From Shinella zoogloeoides (GTDB lineage: Bacteria; Pseudomonadota; Alphaproteobacteria; Rhizobiales; Rhizobiaceae): a stretch of DNA of 64,000 nt. Under the pieces are notes generated by a model. That model searched no databases. It saw nothing but the letters and a program-made list of their open reading frames with translations, and was not told where the DNA came from. Shown piece by piece: positions 30,036 to 37,514 of this stretch; within the stretch, counting starts at the first letter, position 1; each line of letters opens with the position of its first letter. Location: NCBI RefSeq assembly GCF_030733845.1, contig NZ_CP132311.1, positions 933,501 through 997,500 on the forward strand, given 5' to 3'. Position numbers and translations under genes: made by a program.

Positions 30036-30180
30036 AAGGAGGTGAGACGATTGAAAATCCGGCTTACGCTGGTCATCAGGTTCAGGACTTGGCGGTTCAC
30101 CCTGACGATCAGCTAAGAAAACGGAGATCGGGCTTCGGCCCGGTCTCCACCGGAGGAACGTCGTCTCACCTCCTCGCGAT
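30036..30180 (+). ncRNA. Self-complementary small mRNA with sequestered Shine-Dalgarno
   Basis: GGAGGTGAGACGA (30038-30050) has a perfect complement TCGTCTCACCTCC at 30161-30173; A37/T174 extends it to 14 bp. The left arm contains the ribosome site of the 21-aa ORF, so the right arm is an anti-Shine-Dalgarno. Between them a hairpin (30123-30148: stem GGAGA-T-CGGGC, loop TTCG) closes with the very stable C(UUCG)G. Folding would hide the start site until the 3' part is removed or opened. Ends of the transcript and a promoter are not visible. This is structure seen in the sequence; the function is inferred. Confidence 0.6.
30051..30116 (+). CDS. 21-aa basic peptide ORF with near-perfect ribosome site (hypothetical)
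   Basis: TTG start at 30051, stop TAA at 30114. AAAGGAGGTGA, complementary to the 16S rRNA tail, ends 5 nt before the start, leaving 8 nt from AGGAGG. The peptide starts MKIRLTLVIRF, continues RTWRFTLTIS, and has one K and four R with no acidic residue. Hydrophobic and polar residues alternate, suggesting an amphipathic strand. I do not recognise a family. The strength of the ribosome site and its sequestration argue that this ORF is translated under control; a small toxin or a leader peptide are the two main options. Confidence 0.5.
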   Translation: MKIRLTLVIRFRTWRFTLTIS

Positions 30181-30219
30181 GGAGATCATATCACGGCCAG
30201 GGCCGGTTTCAAAGCTGCC

Positions 30220-30363
30220 TCAGTTGGGCAGGAAGGCCTTGAGCGGGTCGCGGCGCTGGGCAGCGTCGCGCGGCAGGGAGGCCAGCACGGAATACTCCCG
30301 GGCGGCGTTCACGGCGGCGCGGATATCGGCGATGTCGGACATCAGCTTGCGGATATGAGCCAT
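30220..30363 (-). CDS. Small hypothetical protein, 47 aa
   Basis: ATG at 30363 preceded by AGAGGAGC, a strong ribosome site. Sequence begins MAHIRKLMSDIADIRAAVNA and ends RRDPLKAFLPN. It is probably one amphipathic helix with a basic tail. It follows the 58-aa ORF by 48 nt on the same strand, so both are likely co-transcribed. No family recognised. A longer overlapping frame on this strand is His/Arg-rich and looks like a shadow. Confidence 0.6.
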   Translation of the reverse strand: MAHIRKLMSDIADIRAAVNAAREYSVLASLPRDAAQRRDPLKAFLPN

Positions 30364-30411
30364 GGATGTGCTCCTCTGGTTGGGGGAGGCGCGGATGCGC
30401 CGTGCAGCCGA

Positions 30412-30588
30412 TCAGCGTGTGATGAACTCGGAGAAGAGCTGCGCGGGACGGGTGATGCGGGCAAAACCGGTGGCCGTGAGCTGCTCGTTGGCCGGGGCAG
30501 CGATGCCGCCGAAGCCGTGGCCGGTGCGCAGCCCGGAATGGCGGAGCGTTTCGAAGCTCGAATGGATGGGCCGAAAGCGGGCGGTCAT
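30412..30588 (-). CDS. Small hypothetical protein, 58 aa
   Basis: ATG at 30588 with AGGAATCG just upstream, and a plausible promoter about 40 nt before it. Starts MTARFRPIHSSFETLRHSGL; the middle is glycine-rich (GHGFGG) and the end reads RITRPAQLFSEFITR. No signal peptide, membrane segment or known motif. First gene of a two-gene small-protein unit that converges on the structured RNA at 30036-30180. Confidence 0.6.
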   Translation of the reverse strand: MTARFRPIHSSFETLRHSGLRTGHGFGGIAAPANEQLTATGFARITRPAQLFSEFITR

Positions 30589-30624
30589 GGGTCGATTCCT
30601 TAAATCCTGTCCCTCCCGTCCTTC

Positions 30625-30653
30625 TATATTGCGCCGCAGCATTAATTTTGCAA
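30625..30653 (-). promoter_or_regulatory. Promoter of the two small minus-strand genes
   Basis: On the minus strand TTGCAA (30648-30653) and AATATA (30625-30630) are spaced by 17 nt, fitting a sigma-70 promoter, about 36 nt before the 58-aa ORF. The region is AT-rich relative to its surroundings. Confidence 0.45.
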
Positions 30654-30750
30654 TGCGACATTCTGCCCGGCAGATATGTGCAATCCGCATGGCTGCTGAA
30701 ACATTTTGTTCATGCTTGAGGCAGGTTCGCGGCGAATCTGGAGAACGTTA

Positions 30751-30760
30751 GAAGCGCTTC
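30751..30760. promoter_or_regulatory. GAAGCGCTTC palindrome
   Basis: A 10-bp perfect palindrome between the glycosylase 3' end and the small-gene promoter. It resembles a LacI-family half-operator core, with related CGCTTTC about 30 nt away (30791-30797). Position upstream of the small genes makes it a candidate operator; weak evidence. Confidence 0.3.
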
Positions 30761-30800
30761 CGACCTAATGCATTGAAAAGATTGAAAACGCTTTCGCGGG

Positions 30801-31664
30801 CTAGCCGCCGAGCCCTGCACGAAAAGCGAGCAGGTCCTGCCAGGCGAGCCGCTTGCTGATCGGCGATGTCATCAGGTCCTGCGGATGAAGCGTCGCAAAA
30901 GCCGGCACCTTGCGCCCTGAAACGTCGATTTCCCGCCATTCCCCGCGCAACTGGTGGATCGTGTCGTTGGAGCGCAACAGGAATCGCGCGGCGAAATTGC
31001 CGAGAATCAGCAGGTGATTCGGCTCCGCCAGCGCGATCTGCCGCTCGATGAAGGGCCGGCAGATGTCGGCCTCGCGCTGCGACGGCGGACGATTGCCCGG
31101 CGGCCGCCACGGCACGACGTTGGTCAGCATGAGATCGGCGCGGGCGAGCCCGATGCCGGCGAGCATGCGGTCGAGCATCGCGCCCTGCCGGCCGGAAAAG
31201 GGCAGGCCGTCGCGGTCGTCGTCGGCATTCGGCATGGCGCCGACCACCATGACGGAGGGTTTCGCATTGCCCTCGGCAAAGACGAGGCAGCGGGCGCTGG
31301 TCTTCAGGTTGCAGCCGTTGAAGGCCTCCATGGCCGTGCGCAGATCCTCCAGCGTGCGGGCGCCGGCGGCGGCGGATTCGGCTTCAGCCACCGCCTGGCT
31401 GTCGGGGATCGCCACGTTCGGCATCGGGGCAGGGAGTGCGGGACGCGGCTGCTCCTGCCGTGCCGGCGCCTGGCGGCCTAGCTGCTGCTGCGGCACGGGC
31501 GCGGTCTCCCGCGGCGCCGAAGCGCCGCGCGCCGCGCGCATCGCCTCGAATTCGGCGATGCGGTCGACCGGTTCTTCTTCCAGCAGCCAGTCCACGCCCG
31601 CATCCGCATAGAAATGCAGAAGCGCTCTCAATTGCTCGGGGTGGAGGTCTCTGGCGGCGTTCAT
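30801..31664 (-). CDS. Uracil-DNA glycosylase, family 4-like, with incomplete Fe-S ligands
   Basis: 287 aa. A proline/alanine-rich linker (residues about 47-95) precedes the UDG fold. Motif A appears as GAMPNADDDRDGLPFSGRQG; the NVVPWRPPGNRPP block and LLILGNFAARFLL match family 4. The family's four Fe-S cysteines are not all there: C in FNGCNLK and C in ADICRPF remain, the second ligand site is K and the third (normally in KCRPPGN) is W. Some alphaproteobacterial UDGs are known to lack the cluster (the Bradyrhizobium BdiUNG class as I recall). Function: removal of uracil from DNA. Confidence 0.8.
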   Translation of the reverse strand: MNAARDLHPEQLRALLHFYADAGVDWLLEEEPVDRIAEFEAMRAARGASAPRETAPVPQQQLGRQAPARQEQPRPALPAPMPNVAIPDSQAVAEAESAAAGARTLEDLRTAMEAFNGCNLKTSARCLVFAEGNAKPSVMVVGAMPNADDDRDGLPFSGRQGAMLDRMLAGIGLARADLMLTNVVPWRPPGNRPPSQREADICRPFIERQIALAEPNHLLILGNFAARFLLRSNDTIHQLRGEWREIDVSGRKVPAFATLHPQDLMTSPISKRLAWQDLLAFRAGLGG

Positions 31665-31708
31665 TTCCCTACCTTAGCGAAGCGGGCTTGCAGAGGAAAG
31701 CGCCGCGC

Positions 31709-33001
31709 TCACGCCGTCCACGTCGCGACGTCGTCGCTTTCGCCGATGAGGGCAAGACCGTGCGCGATCGACAGCAATTCGCCGCCGCTCTCGATCTTCC
31801 CGGCATCGAAGCGATTGGTGAAGATGCGGCGAACCGCCGGCACGAAGGAGGTGCCGCCGGTCAGGAACACCTTGTCGATCGCATCAGGCGCCGTACCGGT
31901 CTTTTCCAGCACCTCGTCGAGCGCCCCTTCGATGCGGGCGAGGTCCGGCGCGATCCATTGCTCGAAATCGGCGCGCTTCACCGTCTTGCGCCCGGCGGCG
32001 CCGAGCGGCGCGAAGTTGAACTCCGCCTCGTCGGACGCCGACAGGGCCATCTTGGTGGCCGAGATCGCCTGGTAGAGCGGATAGCCCTCGTCGTGCTCGA
32101 CGAGGTCGATGAAGAGTTCCAGCTTCTCCGGCGCGACCGCCGAGCGGACCAGCGACTTGAGGTCGGCGAATTCGCGCGTCGTCTTGAAGATCGACAGCTG
32201 GTTCCAGCGCGCGAAATTGGCGTAGTAGCCGCTCGGCACCTCCAGCAGCTTGTCGAAGCTCTTGAAATAGGTGCCCTTGCCGATCTCCGGGGCGACGAGG
32301 TGCTCGATCATGCGCGAATCGAAATGGTCACCGGCGATGCCGACGCCCGAATGGCCGATCGGCGTCGCGGACAGCCGGCCCGCCTTTCGCTCGAAACGGA
32401 TGAGCGAATAGTCCGTCGTACCGCCGCCGAAATCGGCGACGAGAACGGTGGCGTCGCTCTTCAGCGTCTGCGCGAAATAGTAGGCCGCCGCCACCGGCTC
32501 GTAGACATAGTGGATTTCCGGGAAGCCGAGACGGGTCAGCGCCGCATTGTACCGCTCGAGCGCCAGCGCCGGATCGGGGCTGGCGCCGGCGAACTGCACC
32601 GGCCGGCCGGCGATGATCCGCGCGGTCTCCGCCGGCCATGCCTCCCCGGCATAGGCCTTCAGCCGCCGCAGGAAGATTTCCATCAGGTCGTCGAAGGCGT
32701 GCCGGCGGGCGAAGATCAGCGTGCCCTGGAAGAGCGCGCTGGCCGCAAAGGTCTTGATCGACTGCAAGAAGCGGCAATCGCCGGGATTGTCGATGAACTG
32801 GCGGATCGCCGCCTGTCCGGCCTCGACCTTCAGCGCCTGCGCGCCGACGACCGGATCCTTCATGAAGGAGAGCGCGGTGCGCATCGTGTCGGTGGTGCCG
32901 GCGCTGCTGTCGAAGGTCATGGACCGCGTTTCGCTGCCGCCCGTCGCCAGTGCCAGAACCGTGTTCGTCGTGCCGAAATCCAGCCCTAGTGCCCGTGCCA
33001 T
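31709..33001 (-). CDS. Hsp70-family protein, YegD-like
   Basis: 430 aa from the ATG at 33001 (MARALGLDFGTTNTVLALAT). The actin-like ATPase signatures are present: phosphate-1 GLDFGTTNT, phosphate-2 VLVADFGGGTTDYSLIRF and the adenosine motif VFLTGGTSFVPAVRRIF. DnaK is about 640 aa; here the substrate-binding domain is missing, as in the YegD group. Client and partner proteins are unknown. No grpE or dnaJ is nearby, so it is unlikely to be the housekeeping chaperone. Confidence 0.85.
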   Translation of the reverse strand: MARALGLDFGTTNTVLALATGGSETRSMTFDSSAGTTDTMRTALSFMKDPVVGAQALKVEAGQAAIRQFIDNPGDCRFLQSIKTFAASALFQGTLIFARRHAFDDLMEIFLRRLKAYAGEAWPAETARIIAGRPVQFAGASPDPALALERYNAALTRLGFPEIHYVYEPVAAAYYFAQTLKSDATVLVADFGGGTTDYSLIRFERKAGRLSATPIGHSGVGIAGDHFDSRMIEHLVAPEIGKGTYFKSFDKLLEVPSGYYANFARWNQLSIFKTTREFADLKSLVRSAVAPEKLELFIDLVEHDEGYPLYQAISATKMALSASDEAEFNFAPLGAAGRKTVKRADFEQWIAPDLARIEGALDEVLEKTGTAPDAIDKVFLTGGTSFVPAVRRIFTNRFDAGKIESGGELLSIAHGLALIGESDDVATWTA

Positions 33002-33146
33002 CGCCGTGCCCCTGTCATCGTCAGAATGTGTTGAACCGGAGCGAGAAGGCTCCGCGCGCGAAAGGGCGCATGAAGCGCGCCCGCGAGAATTTGAGAGCGC
33101 GCCAGATGGCACAGGCGATGGAGATTGGCAAGGGGAAGGGCGGTCC

Positions 33147-33935
33147 TCAGACCGAGTGTGCGGCCCCGCCGTCACAACGCACGAGGCTGCCGGTGACGTA
33201 GCTTGCCGGCGCGCTGCACAGGAAGGCGGCGGTGGCGGCGAATTCCTCGACGGTGCCGTAGCGGCGGGCGGGAATGGCCTTTTCCGAGGCGGCGCGCACG
33301 TCCTCGATGCTCTTGCCGCTGCGCTCGGCAGCGGCCGCGTCGAGGCTTTTCAGCCGGTCGGTCATGATGCTGCCGGGCAGCAGCATGTTGGAAGTGATGC
33401 CGTATTCGGCGACTTCCGTCGCCAGCGTCTTCGACCAGCCGGCCAGCGCCGGGCGCAGCGTGTTGGAGAGCGCAAGGCCGTGGATCGGCTCGATCACGCC
33501 GGAGGAGGCGACGGTGAGGATGCGGCCCCAGCGCTGTTCCTTCATGCCGGGCAGCAGCCGGTTGGTGAGTGTGATGATCCTGAGCACCATGGAATGGAAA
33601 TAGGTGGCGAGCTTTTCCGCGCTCATGTCCTCGGTGGAGCCTGGCGTCGGCCCACCGGAATTGTTGACGAGTATGTCGACCCCGCCCAGCTTCTCCTGGA
33701 CCGCCGCCACGATGCTTTCCACGAAGGCCTCCTCGCCGAGGTCCGCCTGTACCCAGTCGGCGCGGCCGGCACCTTCCGCATTGATGGCGTCGCAATTGGC
33801 CTTCAGCACGTCCACGCTGCGCCCGCACAGGAGCACATGCGCGCCCTCGCGGGCGAGCGCCACGGCGATACCCTTGCCGAGGCCGCGGGAGGAGGCGAGG
33901 ACGAGGGCGCGCTTGCCGGTGATGCCGAGATCCAT
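33147..33935 (-). CDS. Short-chain dehydrogenase/reductase (SDR)
   Basis: 262 aa from the ATG at 33935 (MDLGITGKRALVLASSRGLG). NAD(P)-binding TGxxxGxG-type motif appears as ASSRGLGKG, followed by NNSGG. The active-site region departs from the classical S-Y-K pattern: VASSGVIEP then LSNTLRPALAGWSKTLA, with no YxxxK. That divergent form is typical of the glucose/3-oxoacyl-reductase-like subgroup in which Y is replaced. It lies 22 nt after the FAD oxidase and is probably in its operon. Substrate unknown. Confidence 0.75.
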   Translation of the reverse strand: MDLGITGKRALVLASSRGLGKGIAVALAREGAHVLLCGRSVDVLKANCDAINAEGAGRADWVQADLGEEAFVESIVAAVQEKLGGVDILVNNSGGPTPGSTEDMSAEKLATYFHSMVLRIITLTNRLLPGMKEQRWGRILTVASSGVIEPIHGLALSNTLRPALAGWSKTLATEVAEYGITSNMLLPGSIMTDRLKSLDAAAAERSGKSIEDVRAASEKAIPARRYGTVEEFAATAAFLCSAPASYVTGSLVRCDGGAAHSV

Positions 33936-33957
33936 GATGAAATCCTTGACTGTGGGC

Positions 33958-35361
33958 TCAATCGGCCCGGAAGGGCACCTTGCCCGGATTGAACAGGTTT
34001 TCGGGGTCGAAGGCGGCCTTGATCGCCTGCGCGACGGCGCGGCGGGCCGGATTGCCATAGGTGAGATAGGCGCGGCGTTTCTCCGTGCCAACCCCGTGCT
34101 CGGCGGAGAAGCTGCCGCCGGATTCGGCGATGCCCGTATAGACCGCATCCTCGATCGGCTCCTTCAGGGCCGCGGCGTTCGCGCTCTTGCCGATGACGGA
34201 AATATGCAGGTTGCCGTCCGCGACATGGCCGTAGACATAGGCATCGAAACCCGGATCCACTGTCTTCAACCGTGCCGTCAGGCCTGCGGCATAGTCGTCG
34301 AGGGCGCCGGGCGGCAGGGAAACGTCGTAGGAGGGGGCGGCCGGGTGGAGGCGGTAGATGAAATCGCTCTCTTCGCGAAGGGCCCAGAACCGGCGGGCCT
34401 GGTCGAGCGAGGCGGCAACGATGCCGCTCGTCAGCCCGTGCCGTTCCCAGAGGTCGGCAAGGCCCGCTTCCAGCGCGTCGCGCGCCTCCGCTTCGCTGGC
34501 GGCGGAGACCTCCATCAGGAGGACGGCTGCCGTCTCGTCCTCCAGCCAGTCGAGGTCGAAGCGGCGTTCCCCGGCGCTGTCGCGGAAATAGCGCGCCCAC
34601 ATCAGTTCGGCGCCTTCGAGCTGGAGGGCGGGCAGGGCACGGAAATGCGCGATGAGGGCGAGGGCAGAGGCGGCGTCCCTGACGCCGACCAGCGCGGTGG
34701 CGCGCATCGGATTGAAGCTGTCGAGCTTCAGCACGGCTCGCGTGACGAAGCCGTAGGCGCCTTCCGAGCCGATGAGGAGCTGCTTGATATCGGGTCCGGC
34801 GCTGACCTTGAGGACGCGCGTCAGGTCGCTGAAGAGGCTCCCGTCCGGCATCACGGCCTCGATGCCGAGCACCTGGTGGCGCATCACGCCGTTGCGGAAG
34901 GCGAGGATGCCGCCGGCATTGGTGGCGATCATGCCGCCGATCGTCGCGCTGCCGCGGGCGGCAAGGTCGATGCCGGGGGTAAGGCCGAAACCGGCTGCCG
35001 CCTCCTGCAAGGCCTGCAGCGTCACGCCGGCGCCGAGGGTGACGGTACGGGCGAGGGGGTCGATCGCCTCGATACGGTCCAGCCGCGCCGTGGAGAGAAT
35101 CAGCTCGCCCGGCCGGCTGATGCCGCCGCCGACAAGGCCGGTGCGACCGCCCTGCGGCACGACCGGCACGCCGTTCGCGGCACACCAGCGCACCACGGCG
35201 GCGGCGGCCTCCGGCGTCGCGGGCACCGCCATGGCGCCCGCGCCGAAATTCCCGGGATGCTCGCCGGCGTGCCGGTCGGCAAGTTTTTCGCTTCCGATAA
35301 GGTGAAGGTCCTCGCCGAAATCGTTCAAGTCGCGCTGGAGCGATCGGATAATCTCGGACAT
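33958..35361 (-). CDS. FAD-linked oxidase, GlcD/D-lactate dehydrogenase type
   Basis: 467 aa from the ATG at 35361 (MSEIIRSLQRDL). The FAD-binding PCMH domain has VPQGGRTGLVGGG and TLGAGVTLQALQEAAAG. The C-terminal FAD-oxidase domain contains GHVADGNLH and the SAEHGVGTEKR signature near the end, as in D-2-hydroxyglutarate and D-lactate dehydrogenases. It oxidises a D-2-hydroxy acid and passes electrons to a quinone or to ETF. The ETF-QO gene lies divergently just upstream, so a shared electron route is plausible. Confidence 0.82.
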   Translation of the reverse strand: MSEIIRSLQRDLNDFGEDLHLIGSEKLADRHAGEHPGNFGAGAMAVPATPEAAAAVVRWCAANGVPVVPQGGRTGLVGGGISRPGELILSTARLDRIEAIDPLARTVTLGAGVTLQALQEAAAGFGLTPGIDLAARGSATIGGMIATNAGGILAFRNGVMRHQVLGIEAVMPDGSLFSDLTRVLKVSAGPDIKQLLIGSEGAYGFVTRAVLKLDSFNPMRATALVGVRDAASALALIAHFRALPALQLEGAELMWARYFRDSAGERRFDLDWLEDETAAVLLMEVSAASEAEARDALEAGLADLWERHGLTSGIVAASLDQARRFWALREESDFIYRLHPAAPSYDVSLPPGALDDYAAGLTARLKTVDPGFDAYVYGHVADGNLHISVIGKSANAAALKEPIEDAVYTGIAESGGSFSAEHGVGTEKRRAYLTYGNPARRAVAQAIKAAFDPENLFNPGKVPFRAD

Positions 35362-35454
35362 GGTAACGACCCTCACCGGTGGCTGGCTGAAAAATGCCTA
35401 GTCCCGTGAGGAAACGGAATCAAGCGAGCTGGTAGCGGCGCGTGCGACAATCGG

Positions 35455-35476
35455 TTGACGTTTACGTTAAAGTAAA
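35455..35476. promoter_or_regulatory. Operator-like palindrome upstream of ETF-QO (LiuR/FadR-regulon style)
   Basis: TTTACGTTAAAGTAAA (35461-35476) is a palindrome with one mismatched pair, directly after TTGACG, a likely -35 box, about 150 nt before the ETF-QO start. MerR-type LiuR regulators of acyl-CoA catabolism bind TTTACG-type palindromes; ETF-QO is a typical target. The regulator gene is not in the window. Confidence 0.45.
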
Positions 35477-35621
35477 TAAACTTTCGGTCCTATCATGACG
35501 TCATGCGCAATGCAGGGAAACTCTGTCGCAGAACGGCTCGACAAGGTTTCCCGTATTTGCCATGACAGGCCGACCGAGGGAATTTCCGCGACTTTTGAGG
35601 GGTTGCGGGGTGGAGATAAGA

Positions 35622-37286
35622 ATGAGCGAAGAAATGGAACTCCCCGAACGCGAGAGCATGGAATTCGACGTGGTGATCGTCGGCGCGGGGCCTGCGGGTC
35701 TGTCCGCCGCGATCCGGCTGAAGCAGGTCAATCCTGATCTCACCGTCGTCGTGCTCGAAAAGGGCTCGGAAGTCGGCGCGCATATCCTCTCGGGCGCGGT
35801 CGTCGATCCCATCGGCATCGACCGCCTGCTGCCCGACTGGCGCGAGGACGACAGCCATCCCTTCAAGACCGAGGTCAAGGACGACCACTTCCTGCTGCTC
35901 GGCCCGGCGGGCTCCGTGCGCCTGCCGAACTTCGCCATGCCGCCGCTGATGAACAACCACGGCAACTACATCGTCTCGCTCGGCAATGTCTGTCGCTGGC
36001 TGGCGACGAAGGCGGAGGAACTCGGCGTCGAGATCTATCCCGGCTTTGCCGCGACCGAAGTGCTCTACAATGACGAGGGCGCGGTCATCGGCGTCGCCAC
36101 CGGCGACATGGGCATCGAGCGGAGCGGCGAGCCCGGCCCGAACTATACCCGCGGCATGGCGCTGCTCGGCAAGTACACGCTGATCTCCGAAGGCGTGCGC
36201 GGTTCGCTCGCCAAGCAGCTGATCGCGAAGTTCGACCTCCAGAAGGATCGCGAGCCCCAGAAGTTCGGCATCGGCCTCAAGGAGCTCTGGCAGGTGAAGC
36301 CTGAGAACCACAAGCCCGGCCTCGTGCAGCACTCCTTCGGCTGGCCGCTCGGCATGAAGACCGGCGGCGGTTCGTTCCTGTACCATCTGGAAGACAACCT
36401 CGTCGCCGTCGGCTTCGTGGTGCATCTCAATTACAAGAACCCCTATCTCTATCCCTTCGAGGAGTTCCAGCGTTTCAAGACGCATCCGGCGATCCGGGGC
36501 ACCTTCGAAGGCGGCAAACGGCTTTCCTACGGCGCGCGCGCGATCACGGAGGGCGGCTACCAGTCGGTGCCGAAGCTGTCCTTCCCCGGCGGCGCGCTGA
36601 TCGGCTGCTCGGCCGGCTTCGTCAACGTGCCGCGCATCAAGGGCAGCCACAATGCGGTGCTGTCGGGCATGCTCGCCGCCGAGAAGCTGGCGGATGCGAT
36701 CGCCCACGGCCGCGCCAACGATGAGCCGATCGAGATCGAACAGGGCTGGCGCGACAGCGCCATCGGCTCGGACCTGAAAAAGGTGCGCAACGTCAAGCCG
36801 CTGTGGTCGAAGTTCGGCACGGCCATCGGCGTCGCCCTCGGCGGCCTCGACATGTGGACGAACACGCTGCTCGGCTTCTCCTTCTTCGGCACACTGAAGC
36901 ATGGCAAGACGGATGCGCAGAGCCTGGAGCCGGCGGCAAAACACAGCAAGATCGACTATCCGAAGCCCGATGGCGTCTTGACCTTCGACCGTCTCTCCTC
37001 GGTGTTCCTGTCGAACACCAACCACGAGGAGGACCAGCCGATCCACCTTCAACTAAAGAACCCGGAGCTGCAGAAGACCTCGGAACTCGACGTCTATGCC
37101 GGTCCGTCGACGCGCTACTGTCCCGCCGGCGTCTATGAGTGGGTGGAGAAGGACGGCAAGGACGTCTTCGTCATCAACGCGCAGAACTGCGTGCACTGCA
37201 AGACCTGCGACATCAAGGACCCCAACCAGAACATCAACTGGGTGCCGCCACAAGGGGGCGAAGGGCCGGTCTATCCGAACATGTAG
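35622..37286 (+). CDS. Electron-transfer flavoprotein:ubiquinone oxidoreductase
   Basis: 554 aa from the ATG at 35622 (MSEEMELPERESMEFDVVIV), chosen for GGAGATAAG upstream. FAD-binding GxGxxG is VIVGAGPAGLSAA. The C-terminal 4Fe-4S cluster ligands are in TRYCPAGVYEW and NCVHCKTCDIKDP, and the protein ends EGPVYPNM as the family does. It is a membrane-bound enzyme that takes electrons from ETF (from acyl-CoA dehydrogenases such as the GcdH in this window) to ubiquinone. Its last codons are duplicated further downstream. Confidence 0.95.
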   Translation: MSEEMELPERESMEFDVVIVGAGPAGLSAAIRLKQVNPDLTVVVLEKGSEVGAHILSGAVVDPIGIDRLLPDWREDDSHPFKTEVKDDHFLLLGPAGSVRLPNFAMPPLMNNHGNYIVSLGNVCRWLATKAEELGVEIYPGFAATEVLYNDEGAVIGVATGDMGIERSGEPGPNYTRGMALLGKYTLISEGVRGSLAKQLIAKFDLQKDREPQKFGIGLKELWQVKPENHKPGLVQHSFGWPLGMKTGGGSFLYHLEDNLVAVGFVVHLNYKNPYLYPFEEFQRFKTHPAIRGTFEGGKRLSYGARAITEGGYQSVPKLSFPGGALIGCSAGFVNVPRIKGSHNAVLSGMLAAEKLADAIAHGRANDEPIEIEQGWRDSAIGSDLKKVRNVKPLWSKFGTAIGVALGGLDMWTNTLLGFSFFGTLKHGKTDAQSLEPAAKHSKIDYPKPDGVLTFDRLSSVFLSNTNHEEDQPIHLQLKNPELQKTSELDVYAGPSTRYCPAGVYEWVEKDGKDVFVINAQNCVHCKTCDIKDPNQNINWVPPQGGEGPVYPNM

Positions 37287-37362
37287 TGTTCGGGGAGGCC
37301 GGGCCGCACGGACTCCCGCAGGAAAGAGCGCGGCGAAGGGGCCGGTCTATCCGAACATGTAA
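37257..37362 (+). repeat. Direct repeat: duplicated 3' end of the ETF-QO gene
   Basis: 37257-37285 (ending in the last codons and stop) recurs at 37332-37361 with one inserted G. The second copy also ends in TAA. The copies are 75 nt apart. The second has no start codon or ribosome site. It looks like a local duplication or a remnant of a replacement event at the gene end. Confidence 0.8.
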
Positions 37363-37379
37363 GTCGCTATTACCGTAAG

Positions 37380-37403
37380 AAGGCCGCTTTCTGCGGCCTT
37401 TTT
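37380..37403 (+). terminator. Rho-independent terminator after ETF-QO
   Basis: Stem AAGGCCGC (37380-37387) with GCGGCCTT (37393-37400), 5-nt loop, followed by TTT. It lies about 95 nt after the gene stop, beyond the duplicated 3' end. Confidence 0.85.
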
Positions 37404-37514
37404 CTTGCCACGCATCTTAACATCACCTGCAACCGCAGCGCGCTCCTTAACCCTCGATTAACCATAACCGCATAATTCTCAGCCCCGAGGACAGATATTC
37501 AAGGGGCTTTAACC

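Noticed and set aside
30123..30148. Hairpin considered as rho-independent terminator of the 21-aa ORF
   Set aside because: No T-run follows it, and the anti-Shine-Dalgarno arm lies downstream, so the RNA must extend beyond it to form the main structure.
30209..30661. 150-codon minus-strand frame across the two small ORFs
   Set aside because: His/Arg/Pro-rich composition and no ribosome site; the two shorter frames have strong sites and better composition.
37332..37362. Second copy of the ETF-QO end as a separate gene fragment
   Set aside because: It has no start codon or ribosome site, and the region between the copies does not match the rest of the gene.
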